A stretch of 64,000 nt of DNA from Larimichthys crocea (Eukaryota > Chordata > Actinopteri > Sciaenidae). Made by a program: the position numbers and the translations under genes. This document shows positions 1 through 32,619 of this stretch, piece by piece. The stretch lies in assembly GCF_000972845.2 (NCBI RefSeq), contig NC_040018.1, positions 14,233,157 to 14,297,156 on the forward strand, given 5' to 3'. Under the pieces are notes generated by a model. The model was not told where the DNA came from, did not search any database, and saw nothing but the letters and a program-made list of their open reading frames with translations. Each line of letters opens with the position of its first letter. Within the stretch, counting starts at the first letter, position 1.

Positions 1-1278
1 TCAGGTCTCACGCCACATGCACAATTACATTTTTTATTTTTTTTTAATGGCCACAGGTACCGTAGACACACACTCATACACACACTGGTGTTTCTGTAAT
101 TTGGTATAATTTGGATGATTTATTCTTTTGTAGTAATGGAGACAGACGGCCAACTTCAAATGGAGGAATGTGAGTTGGAGCGTTTGCAGTGTTTTGGGTG
201 GTGGTGCAGGACTAGTAAAGCTTTAAGCAGCAGGATATGTTTCTGCTTCTTCTCTTGTAGATTTTTAGTTCAAACTCTCTAAAGGAGCCCGACTGTAGTC
301 TGCAACTAATATTTCATTTTTCTGCTGCTGCTGCTCAGTTTCTCTGGAATCAAATTGGAATTCTTTTACAATTCATTTTAATGTGAGCGATCTTTCATTT
401 CTGCAATGAAAGATCATTGAAAGAGTTTTTGTAGCCAAAGAATCCCTGCTGTGCACCTCCTCTGATGGCTCATTGAAATCTGGGAATATGTTTTATTTAG
501 GAGATGAACGTTGTGGATGTACAGAGACCTCACTGACCAGCATAAATATTAAGACTCAGTGAATGCATATTTCACATATGTATAAACTAACTATTTCATA
601 GTTTGCTCAGCGCTGACTCCGGTGATGCCACTTCGACTATGCTGAATTATTTGATCCTCAGTTAGTAGAGCCGTTAAGTTAAGTTGTTCATTTTCAGTCT
701 TTAGTGTTATTACATTTGGCTTTGATAAAAATCATTTGAAAAGAGAATATACCGTAAACACGATGTACGTACAGGGTGTTCTTAAAGGTACCACTGACTC
801 TGGATCAACACTCACAACGTTTGGGTTCATTTGTGAAAGTGTGACTCAATCACCATCTTGTGGCTGTTTTGTGAACAACTGCATTTTGTTCAAATGAAGC
901 AGGAAGCATTATTCACGCTACACTACACAAGCATTTCTTTATGCTCCTGTAATGAGTGTGTGACATATTCATCCAAGAGGATTTCCAGGTGCTGTAAATA
1001 AAGAACACACCTTGTTTTTGACTTGATCAGTGTGTTTTCTGGCAGCTGTGGAAAAATCTAAATTACAAAATTAGAGTCAAAATGTTTTTATGTGACAAAA
1101 TGGTGATTATGTGTGCACACATATTTTTGGGATATACTTTGTTAAAGTGTAATATCCCATAAAAACACTCCACTTTCCTTTAGCTAAACTTCACAGCCAC
1201 TGCAGCACTGTGAAATGAATGTTTCACGTGCTCTCCTGCAGATGTTGACACTTGTGTGTTTTTCTTTTAATGTCTCAG
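1..1278 (+). other. MYO1E intron upstream of the SH3 exon
   Basis: AT-rich DNA with no long open frame and no exon that I could join to the SH3 exon at 1279. The exon that ends in the preceding phase must lie left of base 1. No element was recognised here. Confidence 0.6.
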
Positions 1279-1605
<327 letters not shown>

Positions 1606-3115
1606 AGGCTGCCGGTTTACAGCACAAGGAGGAGAGCCTGCCACATCCCTGCTGACCCTCTCAGAGGACGGGATGGAGCTTCCAGTCAGAGAAAGAAACA
1701 CTGTGAGATTTCCAGAGGAGAGAAACTCACACTTCCTCACTACTGCCTTCGTAGTAAATGAATGTGACTCTCGGTTACACCACAAGACCAAAAGACCATC
1801 AGGCTTGAAGTGAGGCTCTGCTTTAAAGACTGTTTGACCCTGGGGTCTGTTTCCCTCCACAGTCCCTTTGAGTACTGAACAAAACTATTTATTGTATTTA
1901 TGGCTTTCTGTGTTCTTCTTACTGTCATTTATATCTTGCTGAGGATTTGAACTCAAACATTTTGATGCGTTGGAATGAAGTATGCTTTAATCTGTGGGAC
2001 CAGGCTGTGATTTTTATTCTCAACACGTCGTTTTTTTTGTTTTTGTTTTTTTTAGATGGAGGTTTGATTTCTGAATCAGAGGAAGGTCGTCTCAGTGTCA
2101 TAACTGAAATGACTGTTACTTTACCTGGAATATTTATTTTGGTGCAAAACTGTAACTACTTACAGGGGAACAGAGCTTCAGTAAAAATGGTCACACTGTG
2201 ATTTGTATTGATTTTAAAAATGTCGACACAATATCAGTTTTAATAGCTGTTCCACACGTGCAAAAAAACTTTCAAAGGGCAAAGCGGTGAATCACCTGGA
2301 AAATCACCTTCTTTTTTTTATTGTTGTTGTTGTTTTTTTCTATCACACCAGTATATTTTTGACACAGAGAAGAGGCCATGTATACTGTAACCAGAGCATG
2401 CTGTCTGTGGTGTATTAGCACTTTATTGGTACAGGTACTACCTTGGACACAGACATTGTCACTCATTCATGCCACAGCCAGTAAGTCAAGTCGATGAAGG
2501 ACAGGTTGCCAAGCTAGCAATAAGCCGAGTTACTGAGGAGAATGATGATTTGTTTACATGAAATGATAAAACAGGCATTTTAGATCTGATTCTGTATATG
2601 TGTTCATATTTAGAAGTACGCCTGTTGTTGGTTAGGATTTAAATTAATTGTTTTTGTATTTTCTCTGAAGGATTTTAGTATTCTGTTATTCTTTCTGCTT
2701 TTGATACTCACAGGGCTGCTTTATTTCCAGTTTATCTACACATAGTTCATAGCGGTTCTCACGGACGAGGGTGAATGGATTTTTGTTTTATCGAGTGCAA
2801 AGGTTTTTTTTTTTAAGGTGAAAGAAATTTGTTGACATTTTTCCGTGGCACTACGAAGAATTCCTTTTGCTCCTGCTCGACTGTTTTCTGCATTTTTTTG
2901 CACTGCTGTTGCATTACTTACACATTCCTTATCCTTATTTGTTTTTGGTTTTTTTTAATCAAATAATCTCATAATGCTCTAGTCAGTGAAAACTGCTGGG
3001 ACTTCTGTCACAAATCTTCTGCATCATCAGATATTAGTTAAATCTTGGATGGCTGAAAACATCCTTGTGCAATACAAAACAGTAGATTTTAATAAAGCAT
3101 GTAATATTGTATATT
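1606..3115 (+). other. MYO1E 3' UTR with likely poly(A) signal at 3091-3096
   Basis: AT-rich, non-coding sequence follows the stop codon. AATAAA at 3091-3096 is followed by a GT/T-rich stretch (3115-3140), a plausible cleavage context. Two more AATAAA hexamers, at 3410-3415 and 3429-3434, could serve as distal signals. The exact 3' end cannot be set without transcripts. Confidence 0.5.
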
Positions 3116-3469
3116 TAACTGCTTTGTTTTGTTTTTATTATATTATTAGAGAATCCATTAAATAAACAATTATCAAGGACTGCAAGACCTTGAAGCTTCT
3201 TCAACAGGTGCATTTTAACCAAACCCCATTAAATAATCATCAATATTGATTTTATTGCCAAGATATTGCTAAAATACTTTTTTTCATATAATAAATTAAT
3301 TTTACTGTTTAAATATAGTTTTTAATGAATATAATTGTTTATTTAGAAGCAGTGACAGGTTTTACCCACACGACTGGACTCTTTTTAAGGGTTCTCTCTT
3401 TCTGTTAGCAATAAAGTTCTGGTGAGAAAATAAAGCGCTGTATTTTTATGATTTATGCATTCCTTCATT

Positions 3470-3655
3470 ATGAAACATGATGTCCATCTATTTTCTGCAA
3501 CGTCTGGCTGGCGCCTGCATGTCTTGGCATGGACTGTGGGAGGAAGCTGTAGCATTTGTACCCGGGGAGAACATAAAATTCCACACAGAAAGGTTCAAAC
3601 CGAGGTTCAAACCAGGAACCTTCTTGCTGTGTCACCTCAAAGACACGATGCGTAA
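3470..3655 (+). repeat. Degenerate teleost interspersed repeat fragment
   Basis: The stretch with the text GACTGTGGGAGGAAGC, then CCGGGGAGAACATAAA and CCACACAGAAAGGTTC, then AACCAGGAACCTTCTTGCTG matches a block I know as repeated many times in fish genomes. I do not assign the family by name. It lies just downstream of the MYO1E poly(A) signals and has no coding role. Confidence 0.55.
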
Positions 3656-3780
3656 ACTGAAATTTAAGTCACTAAAACCCCAGATTATGAGAATGCAGGG
3701 GACATGACTTCAGGAACTGTCCTCACTACTGTCGCATCATGATTCTTGGGATTTTTGCTCCAACAATAAATGGGACAGAA

Positions 3781-3840
3781 TTACATTACATTACATTGCA
3801 TTTAGCAGACGCTTTTATCCAAAGCGACTTACAGAGGAGG
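3781..3840 (+). repeat. Teleost repeat core (GCAGACGCTTTTATCCAAAG)
   Basis: A (TTACA)n run is followed by the widely repeated fish sequence core GCAGACGCTTTTATCCAAAG and GCGACTTACA. It is a short fragment of an interspersed element; I cannot name the parent family with certainty. Confidence 0.6.
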
Positions 3841-3899
3841 ACATACATTTATATCTAGTTTTATGTGACACCTTTCACTAAGATAATAAAGGCATTTTA

Positions 3900-4156
3900 T
3901 TTCCAATAGACTTTTTTCACAGCAGCCATTTTGACATGAAAAAGTTGGTAAACACAAGTGTTACCAATGATGGCAATTAAGGTTTCATTCCATTCAGGTC
4001 AAACAGAGTCAGGGTGCTGCTGTGGTGTGTGTTGGCTCACTGGAAAGTCTCTGCTGCAATAAATGGAAATGAGCCTTAATTAATATCACTGGAAACACCT
4101 GTGTCGATCCTGCTGTTTCATGTCAAAATGGCTGCTGTGAAGAAGGTCTATTTCCA
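3900..4156. repeat. Palindromic MITE-like element with ~41-bp inverted arms
   Basis: The left arm 3900-3941 (core CACAGCAGCCATTTTGACAT) is the near-perfect inverse of the right arm 4116-4156 (core ATGTCAAAATGGCTGCTGTG). The spacer is ~175 bp of unique sequence. There is no coding potential. The structure fits a non-autonomous DNA transposon; the superfamily was not determined. Confidence 0.65.
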
Positions 4157-6000
4157 GTAGGATAAGCAAATGAGCTGATGGCTGTCTCACACACACACAC
4201 CTGTGCTCTTTCTTGTATGACAAACCTGCAAATGCCAGCTGTTCATTTTATGCAACAGTCCTTTTGCTATTAACCTACAAAAGGTTTCCTTCCTTTCCTG
4301 TGTTTTTCTAATAAACACTAAATGGTTTTCAGAGTACACTGACATGATACAGTAGTTTGTTGCAGCTCCTGCAGTGTACCAGTGATGCCACTATTGCTGC
4401 ATTATTTGTGGCCTACTGTATGTACAGCTGTGTAGTGATCCATAAAAGCATAAATCTGAGGCTGTACATAGTCTCAAATGGGATTATAAAATGTAGTCCT
4501 ACAGTGTTTTTACTCACATTTTCCACTCTCTAACATCTCATCTCTAACCCAGATTCAACTAAACATAGAGAAGAACTGATGATTCAATGCCAATCAGTAC
4601 ATTCATTTCTGTCTCCTAAAGAATAAAGACACAATATGCACTTAAGGCTCACGTTGTAGGCTCTATCATGGATCTTATGTCGCTTTTTTTGGTCACATCT
4701 TTGCATGAAGATATGATTTGGAACTGCTCTTCTAGTTTTTTGTGCCCGCCTAGATATTCTTGGTGCTTTGTCCACCTTGTGGCTGCAGTAGATACTGCAT
4801 TTGTTCTCATGTTCACCATTTAGTGCTACAAACCTCATTTGATGTTAATCAGTCAGGCTAAAAAAAACATTAACAGACATTCCTATATATTACTCTAAAA
4901 CCTCCATACTTTTATTATGAATGGTACATCAGCCTGGTACTAAGGAGGCATTATCTTTATTTCAGAAAACTGACCTCATTAGGCCCAACTCTGATCCAGT
5001 CACACACATGAGAAACCTGTGTTTGCAATTGAGGCTGGAAAATTCTGACCTCAGGTATAGATACTGAGGACAGTACCATAAAATGCATATCATATCATAT
5101 ACTAAATACTCACTAGTATTCTTTGCCTTTGTGGCAGTGGCATTTATATGTTAAATCTTGCTGCCAAATCACGAGTAAAATTAACTGAAATATATATGAA
5201 TAATACACAACTCGGGGGACATTATTCTACAAGAATATATCTTGCAAAATCATGTATTATTTTTTTTCCAGGGTATCTGATTAGACTATGTTCACCACTG
5301 ATTCGTAGCTCAAGATGTTTTAAAGATGTGACTCATATCTTTTTAAGTATCTGAACTAATACAGAGTCATAATCACAATGTTCTCAATAACATTTCATAA
5401 CGCCAACATTCATTCAGACATCAGATTTTCAGAGGACATCAAGGAAAAGACTCCATTAAGAGTTATCCAAGTTTATTAATATTATTTTTTAAAACTAATA
5501 TAAATCCCACAGAATATGATCCTGGTGCCTTTAAGTCAATGAATGCATGGATACCTGCTTTAAGTACTGCATTTCAACACTCCATTCAAAATATCTTTTT
5601 TTTTTTCTTCCTTTTTTTTAATATTCATCAGAGTGGAAATACATGGCCTCAGTGCACTGTCATATTCACTACTACTCTCCTACCTTTTTCTCTCTTGTGC
5701 AAGTCTATGCGATAGTGAGTTAGTCAACAGTATTAGTGTTTTTTTTTCTTTCTGCAGCAGCCAAAATGGACGCTGCTGTTCAACTACAGAGAGACAAAAG
5801 GGAGGGTGGATAAAATGGTTTTTGAAGTGTGAGAACAAACAGTAAATATTTTATCCCAAATTGAGCTGTGTATTTCCTTCTGAACACGCACGCACGCACG
5901 CTCACACGCACTCACAGGAAATTAAAAGTCAACGCCACTGCCAGTATCAAACGAACAAAATGATCCCAGGTCGCAGGCTTATGTGAAATTTCTTAGACAC
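4157..6000. other. Intergenic DNA between MYO1E and RNF111
   Basis: AT-rich sequence with no supported exon. A short (ACGC/CACA)n run lies at 5885-5915. No cyclin B2-like frame was seen here, although CCNB2 occupies this interval in human. The minus-strand end of RNF111 may extend into the right part; TTTATT (an antisense AATAAA) occurs at 5472-5477. Confidence 0.5.
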
Positions 6001-6910
6001 ATGTAGACCTGAGATCATCTTACAGAAACCTTGTTAACCATCACAGGCCCCGTCTGCGGGAAGGAGCCCCCAACAACAAAATGAAGAAAAGGCTTCACAG
6101 CAGACCCCAACAAACGTTTGGGTTAGAAAGAACAGTCATGAGAGGGACGTGACATTCTTTTTCTGGTTCTCTAGAATACATCGGATGATGGCGATAACGG
6201 TGTTTTAGTCGAATGAGGTTGCTGGAGGGAGGTGGAATCGTAGCAAAGCATGTGCATATTCTGGGAGGTGAACATCGGAGTTTATTTCCACTCTAGGAAT
6301 ACTGGGTGTGCACTAATACAGCAGCTGATCTGTTAACATATTTCCCTAGTTAGGAATGTCTTGATTTACTTAAAAAACATCTTTCACTAACAATCCACAT
6401 CTTCTAAACATAAACTAATCAATACAATGATTGGTAAAATGAATCCTGCAATGATTTTTTTTTTTTTAACTGGATGCTGACATTCTATTCTAGTAAAGCG
6501 AGGCATTGGGTTTACAGAAATGCATCTTTACTAGAGCAGCTATCCTCACCAGCAAGTTGTTAGGCCGTGTTAAGCCCACGTTATATGTGCAAAGAAATGC
6601 ATTGCAAGGAAACATGCAGAGAAACAAAACAAAAATGACACTTGAGGAAACAATCAAAAGCTACATAAAAGCTTTATAAATACAATAAAATCTTAAACCC
6701 TTAATGGAGAATTCTAGCTGTTGTAGTAATATGTGATAGCTGGCACTCTAGGCTCAATGCTTTTTTGTCAGATGTTTTTTATTTTATTTTCTCGTAGTAG
6801 AGCTGCGCAGGTAATTCATGCCATCTTTGGTTGACTGCAGTACTGAAGAGAAAATTAATATGATCTCAAAATAAATTTTCAACAAAAGGGGGGGTGTTAG
6901 AAAAACAGCA
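6000..6910 (-). other. RNF111 3' UTR (approximate)
   Basis: Non-coding minus-strand sequence downstream of the RNF111 stop codon (6911-6913). Antisense AATAAA hexamers are at 6783-6788 and 6281-6286, so more than one poly(A) site is possible. The far limit is a guess. Confidence 0.4.
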
Positions 6911-26586
<19,676 letters not shown>

Positions 26587-26638
26587 GGTGGCAGGTCTGT
26601 CCTCAAAGGGCAAACAGCAAGGGCACTCGCATCAGTTC

Positions 26639-26659
26639 CTAGGCGTCTATCCACTGCAT
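26639..26659 (-). promoter_or_regulatory. Upstream ORF in the RNF111 leader (MQWIDA)
   Basis: An ATG at 26659-26657 in the same exon opens a six-codon frame closed by TAG at 26641-26639. That is about 53 nt before the main start, and no overlap occurs. It could damp translation of RNF111. Seen in sequence; a function is inferred. Confidence 0.4.
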
Positions 26660-26669
26660 CTCACAAAAT

Positions 26670-29600
26670 CTAAAAAAAAAGAAAGAAAGAAAGGAAAACA
26701 GTTAGAGATGCTCTGCTGCATGACCTTTCATATAAAAGGCTGATTTCACAACAAAAAGCAGTGTTCACATCTAACTATGATTCTGACTAATGAGCTAACC
26801 CATTGTATCTCCTAACTCATCCATAAAATACAATTCCGAAATGAACAGTTAATTCAAATAATAAATAAATTAAAAGCAAGTCACCAGCAGCCCAGTGACG
26901 GACTCAGGCAGCTTGTCAAGATCAAAGGAAATACGACAATGTGATCAGAGAACACATTAATTAGCTGCTACAGTGTACTATAAATATGACTGAATCTTAA
27001 AATTATGGAGTCCGTTTATCACACCATCACAAACAACATTTAAATGACCTTTAATGAATGCATGTCTTCACATTTCGCAGGGACAGAGGGAGTATCGCTG
27101 GGCTTTGGTGGAGCATCTCATAAATTGATAATAATTAATAAATATCTTTTTAAGAAAAGCCCACCCAGGAAACCAACTTTAGTTTAAACAAGGGACAACA
27201 TGTTTAAAATAAGAATAATAAAAAAAAAGATGATATAATATCTACACTAAACTGCGCAACATTAACCCTTTTAGAAAACAACTCAAAGCAGAGCAGAACA
27301 CATCCACTTTAAAAAAAAGCTCATAACATCCCTCCATGTTGTGAAATGTGTTAATTCTGCCTGTTAGTACAAATGAAGACATTGTGAGTGAAGGCTGCTG
27401 ATTAAAGATAGGAAATAAATACCCAGAGGCTGAGTCAAAAGTCATGGCTGAGTCAATACTGGTGTGTTTGCTTTATCGTTCATCCCAGGCAACACATTTC
27501 AGACTCAATAAAACTGGGACATCCACCATGAAACTGATTCTCAGGTTGATGTCATGACTTTGGGACAGTTCTGTATTTGTGTTCACTGATACTCCTAAGA
27601 GAAAGGGACTCTTCAGGCATGTTGCAGTGGGAGAATTTTCACAGCGGTGTAAAGTCTCCCGGATCACCGTCAAATTCCAGCATTGCCGAATTGTAGGCTC
27701 CTTCGGCAATACAAGAAAAACTACTTGAACTTTGAACTACTATTTCCGCAGGCGATTGAGCAACACACTGTACCAACCTTGTGTGTCCGAAGTGATAATA
27801 AGCAACCCAAGAAAAACAAAAACTAATACACACTTTGCTTGTCACATCCACATTATTTGCTGAGACTAAACTAGGTAATTTAATCTTCGTCACAAACAAA
27901 GCCTACCAAACATGGTCAAATGCTACATTTACGACACGGTGTTGCTTAGTGAGGCCTCGGTAGTTATCAAATTCAAGTCTAATAACAATTACAATACAGT
28001 ACGCAGCTACAAAAATTACTACAGAGTCCTTACTTTCCATCTCTCTGGCTTCTCAGCAAAAATGTAACACAACAACATTCCCTATGGTGTTCGCTGCAGG
28101 GTAATAGTGTGCATGTGTTAATGTGCAGTGATGAATGTTGCACTGCATCGGAAATGCTATTATAGACTTAAAACACATTAAGCGATGTCATTTTAATATT
28201 CACTCACAACTAATTCCAGAATAATAAAACGCTACTTGTCAACTTCTGAGCAATGTGGCTGATGAGGTTCACGGTGCCAGGTGATGCCTTTTCTGAAAGG
28301 CATTACTACTTACCATCTACAACACACACACCACAAGGCTCTGTGTGTGTTTTTTTTAAAACACACAACTCACTGATGTTTGAGAGTCCTTCAGATGCCA
28401 CAGAGAAAGCTGCGCAATGACATGCATGAATTCAGGGGGCCTCAAAGGACAGCTCTGAAGGAAGGTGGTGGTGGGTGGTGGTGGAAAAAATCCCCATGCA
28501 TCAAGGCTGAACCGCACAAATGTTCCATAAACAAGATAGAGATAAGTAAGAGATGATGCACATACAACCAAGTCAGCCGGTCGCAGCTACTCGTGGCAGA
28601 AAATATATGCTGTAACAGAAATGGCAACAGTAGCTGAACCAAATACAAGATGTACGACTGAGACAGGAGTGCTGAGCTGCTGCTAACGATACCTAATGTG
28701 CCTTCTTCCTGTGAAATCTATCAACCACTCTGACGAGCCAAGCAATAAAAAAAAACAGAGCTACATAGATTTATTTAGTTTGACAGCATCGAGCCTGAAA
28801 CTGGGGCTAAGCATAGTTTCACAATTACAATAAGCTTCGGCTGCTGTCTGTCTGTCTGTCTGTCTGTATCCCACAAACGCTGCTCAAGTGACTCAGGCCA
28901 GAGACACTGGTGTTAACGGAGAAGCACTAAAAAAAATCTGAATATATCCAATGTTAGTAACTCAGATTATTACAATAAGGGATCAGGAGAGAGTGGACAG
29001 AGAGCCACCTAGCCTGACACATAACGTTACTCCAGCAGACAGAAGACAACAAAGACAACACGTACCTGAGTCTAAGTCCTTTTTTTTTTTCTTTTCTTTT
29101 TTCTTTTCAAAATGTGTCACCGTCCCTTTTGTAACATGTGAGGTTAAATCCTGTGAGGAAATAATGACAAGCGTTAAAAAAAAAAAAAAAAACACGGGCC
29201 ACTTGTCTAAAATGTTAAACCCTCCGTGTAACTAGGCAGGCCTACATAGAAATCGCGATCCGAGGACGGTGTGGAGGCTGGGATTGTGAAACTGACAACA
29301 CAGTCCCGGAGCTGATCCGAGAAGCAGAGTCGAAGGCAATGGGCCCTGGATGGCTACGAGCTAAGCTAACATAAAGGCTAGTCCCACTTTACTCAGCAAA
29401 TACCCGGTTACACTCAGCCCGCTTTGACCCGCAAACCAACCCTGTCGAATCTTAAAAGCTAGCGCGACCTCTCTGTTATGTTTCGATTTGACATAGATAG
29501 AAATGTCTCACTATTAGCCCTCGACGAAGTTGCCATTCCTGTTCCGAGGCATCCACTCTTGTTTACCCAGCAGGTCGTCTGCTCGCCTGGCTGCCGCACG
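26670..29600 (-). other. RNF111 first intron / 5' region
   Basis: The leader acceptor at 26670 shows that a non-coding first exon must lie to the right. Candidate minus-strand donors are ATG|GTAAGT near 28313 and GGCG|GTGAGC near 29605. The stretch also has a (CTGT)n run at 28848-28867 and poly(T)/poly(A) runs at 29079-29106 and 29176-29192. No coding frame was recognised. Confidence 0.45.
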
Positions 29601-29680
29601 GCCGCTCACCGCCGCGCGGGGGCGCTGCTTCGCTTCCAGCTAACTGACACTTTGCGACACTTTGCGACAGCTCGGGTTAA
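29230..29680 (-). promoter_or_regulatory. Probable RNF111 CpG-rich promoter / first exon
   Basis: After many kilobases of CpG-poor DNA, CpGs cluster here (for example CGCACGGCCGCTCACCGCCG and GCGCGGGGGCGCTGCTTCGC near 29595-29635). It is the expected spot for the 5' end of the minus-strand gene. A short tandem, GCGACACTTT, repeats at 29655-29670. The start site is not defined. Confidence 0.5.
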
Positions 29681-30119
29681 TCCCCCTTTTTTTTTTTTTT
29701 TTACATTTCGAAGCAGGGCGTGCTGGTTAAAAAGATGACACGTGCTTCTTCTGCTTGTTTTTATATCACACAAAATAAAAACAGAATGCAAGACTCTTCA
29801 GGGTTGTTCTCATGTGGACTGGTGATCATGTACGATCATGCACCGTTGTTTTGCATCTAATCCTCCATTTCAAATACCAGCGCGCCCACTAGCGGATAAA
29901 AGTGTGGAGACGCGACAGCCCCCAAATACAAGATCAACGTGTGAATGCACGGATTAATGACACATCGGTGATTTATTCATCTAGTGCAGTGTTTTTTCAA
30001 GGAGGAACCATAGAGAGCAGAACTTTCAGCCGCTCTCCCCTTACCCCTCTTTTTATCAACCCACCTGTTAGCCTTTTCCATCTGATTCAATTGCATTGTC
30101 CTATTTTAACCTGTTTTTA

Positions 30120-30263
30120 TGTTGTATTCTTGTAATTTGATACACTTTTATGGTTCTTTTTGTTTGTTTCTGTTATTTGCTGTCTACTCTCATTTATTTT
30201 ACGGTGTCCTTGGGTGACAGAAAGGCACCTATGAAATAAAATGTATTATTATTATTATTATTA
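30120..30263 (+). repeat. Retroposon-like 3' tail ending in (ATT)n
   Basis: Sequence of the type GTGTCCTTGGGTGACAGAAA, then GGCACCTATGAAATAAAATG and (ATT)n, is a common fish interspersed-repeat 3' end. It abuts the palindromic element that starts at 30264. Confidence 0.55.
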
Positions 30264-30453
30264 ATCCTGGTCCTCTGGGACCACTGCCCTGCGGCATGTT
30301 TTAGATGTTTCCTGCTCCGGCACACCTGATTCAAATGAGTGGCTCATTATCAGGCCACTGCAGAGCTTGATGACGGGCTGATCATTTGAATCAGGTGTGG
30401 TGGAGGAGGAAACATCTAAAACATGCAGGGCAGTGGTCCCCGAGGACCAGGAT
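30264..30453. repeat. 190-bp palindromic MITE-like element
   Basis: It starts ATCCTGGTCCTCTGGGACCA and ends with the inverse ending GAGGACCAGGAT. Inner arms match as well: GCATGTTTTAGATGTTTCCT with AGGAAACATCTAAAACATGC, and CACCTGATTCAAATGA with TCATTTGAATCAGGTG. The whole element can fold into one long hairpin with a loop near 30340-30380. It lies between RNF111 and SLTM. Confidence 0.8.
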
Positions 30454-32330
30454 CTAGTGTATTAACACTAATAATCAGAGGGGAACGTGATAAAGCAAAT
30501 CAAAAGCAGAAATCACGTAATCTATTATTACATATATCTGACAAATACTGTTATGGAGAAGCATAAATAATCCCAAGTGTAAATTATTCATATATATTAT
30601 TCATTATTAGAGATGAGAGTGTGATTGAACCACTTAGTGGTTGAAATGCTGTTGCTGGAACCCAGCCATATAACCCATACACTATCATGAATGTTCACAC
30701 AATGCAGAAATAAGTATATTTAAATATTTAAAATGTCCCTCTTTAACACTGGAAGGAGACTTGTTTCCATTATTGATAAATACACACACTTTAAGAATCA
30801 GGTAATGCTGTTTAAAGATAAAACTGGTGTCCCTGTGAAGTTGTGAGTGTCTCCCTTCTCAGATTATTATATTTGAATACTTTTAAATGCCTGAAAAGGT
30901 AAAATTATGCTGTATTCACAAGAAAAAGGCAAAGTTTAGAGCAATATAGAAAAATATCCATAATTCCCTTTATCAGCAAAGCATTCTGTTGAGCTGAAGC
31001 TCACATACAAAGGGAAAAACAATGCTTTGGGATCAGAGATAATGCTGTTTAATATCTTTGCATGCAATCACCATGAATGTTTGTTTATGCAGGGGGTGAC
31101 GTTTACTTGCTGGAATTAAAAAGGATCCTGCAGAGAAAGGTGACATTTAATTGGCATATCAACATTTAGACAGACAACCCTGATCATACAACATAAACAT
31201 GCAATTACCTTATTTTTGTAAAACCTAAAAAACAGGTAATGCTTCCCACTGAATAAAAAACATCTTCAGTTTTACTGATGTCAAGATGTTGGGTGTTAGG
31301 TTAATGAGTTGAGTTTGTGTGTGAGATTTATTTAAAGTTATGGAATTAAAATGGACTTGTGTCTCTGACAGGTATTTACCGTGACAGTAAGTCTTTCGGT
31401 TTTGTCAACTATCACCAGTATCATATGATAAGGAATGAGGTGGGCATGTATGTGGCATTATGAAACATACTATCCAGAGAGTAGTAACATTTTATTATCC
31501 TAATATTAACTGAATGCCTATGGTGCAGAGTTCACAGCTGAAAAAGGGGTCGGCTTCTTTCATTACAGAAAAGAGAGAAGTAAACTTCTAAATCTCTGTT
31601 GAATGAAAAGGACAGAGGAAGAAAAGAGGAAGCGGGAAGGAATTTCAGTCAAATAAAGTGTTAATTTAACAAATTTATACAAAGAAGCTTGAAGACTGGT
31701 ATAAAGATTGGTGTGAACAGGAAGATATTTTAATTTTTTTTTAAAGGATTGTAAAATACAAGTGCAAGACAACACAAGGCAAGGTCTTGCATACTGTGTA
31801 GTGGACTACTTTGTAATAGTAGATTTACACCTACAAGTATCTGAGGCTGGTGAGGCACGTTAGGGTTGGGTCTAGGTAGAGATGTCTTTTGAGATCAACA
31901 AGAGAAACAACTGAATATAATAAACATCTGGGTACATGTAAGCACGAGGAGAAGAAAGCATAAAAGTCTTCGGGCCACTTTGAAAAGTACATTATAAGGG
32001 TTATATTCCGCAACTTTAATCACAAGGCTTGAGTTACTGTTTTTATAATGTTTGCTTGCCATAAAACACTCAAAATAACTGTGCCCATTGTAGTGGAAAA
32101 GTGCCTGCTTATGAAACTGTGTTGGATACAAGCTGCAGTAAAGAGCTGATGGGAACTGAAAATCACCATTTATGATAAATACAGTTTTACACAACTCTTA
32201 TTTTCCACTAAATTAGGCATTGTGGTGGGAATGGGGGGAGAAAAAGATGTGGGGAGGATGTGCAAGATTTTGTTTCTGGAATACACTGAGGGCGTTTATA
32301 TGCCGATAATGTGTTGGCATACAGATTGGT
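30454..32330. other. Intergenic DNA between RNF111 and SLTM
   Basis: AT-rich sequence without a supported exon, RNA gene or clear repeat. Enhancer content cannot be judged from sequence alone. Confidence 0.5.
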
Positions 32331-32334
32331 TTCC

Positions 32335-32484
32335 ATGCACTCATACACCGGCTCCTCCTCACCGCAGCAGGCAGGCGGCGCTGTGGCGCTGTGGCGTGAC
32401 GCACAAAAACAACGAAGAAGAAGAAGACGCTAAGTAAACAGGCTGCGCGCGCGCACGGCTCAGTCCAGTCCGTCTCGAGGTAAA
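32335..32484 (+). promoter_or_regulatory. SLTM CpG-rich promoter and 5' UTR
   Basis: CpG-dense DNA (GGCGGCGCTGTGGCGCTGTG, then GCTGCGCGCGCGCACGGCTC) lies directly before the SLTM start codon in otherwise AT-rich surroundings. No TATA box was seen; it fits a housekeeping CpG promoter. The start site is probably within 32380-32460. Confidence 0.6.
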
Positions 32485-32619
32485 ATGGCGACGGGTGCCA
32501 TTTCCATGGAGAGTAAGAAAATATCCGAATTAAGAGTTGTTGATCTGAAATCCGAGCTCAAACGCAGGAATTTGGACACCTCGGGTGTGAAAAGCGTCCT
32601 TCTCGCAAGACTGAGACAG
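32485..32619 (+). CDS. SLTM: SLTM exon 1: SAP domain
   Basis: It encodes [20 protein letters not shown] and then [16 protein letters not shown], the helix-turn-helix SAP DNA-binding motif. It continues [12 protein letters not shown] in exon 2. The donor is CAG|GTAAGT. A second in-frame ATG (MESKK) occurs at codon 8. Confidence 0.95.

Noticed and set aside
1947..2201. Short hydrophobic ORF after MYO1E
   Set aside because: It lies in the 3' UTR, has no family resemblance and fits chance in AT-rich DNA.
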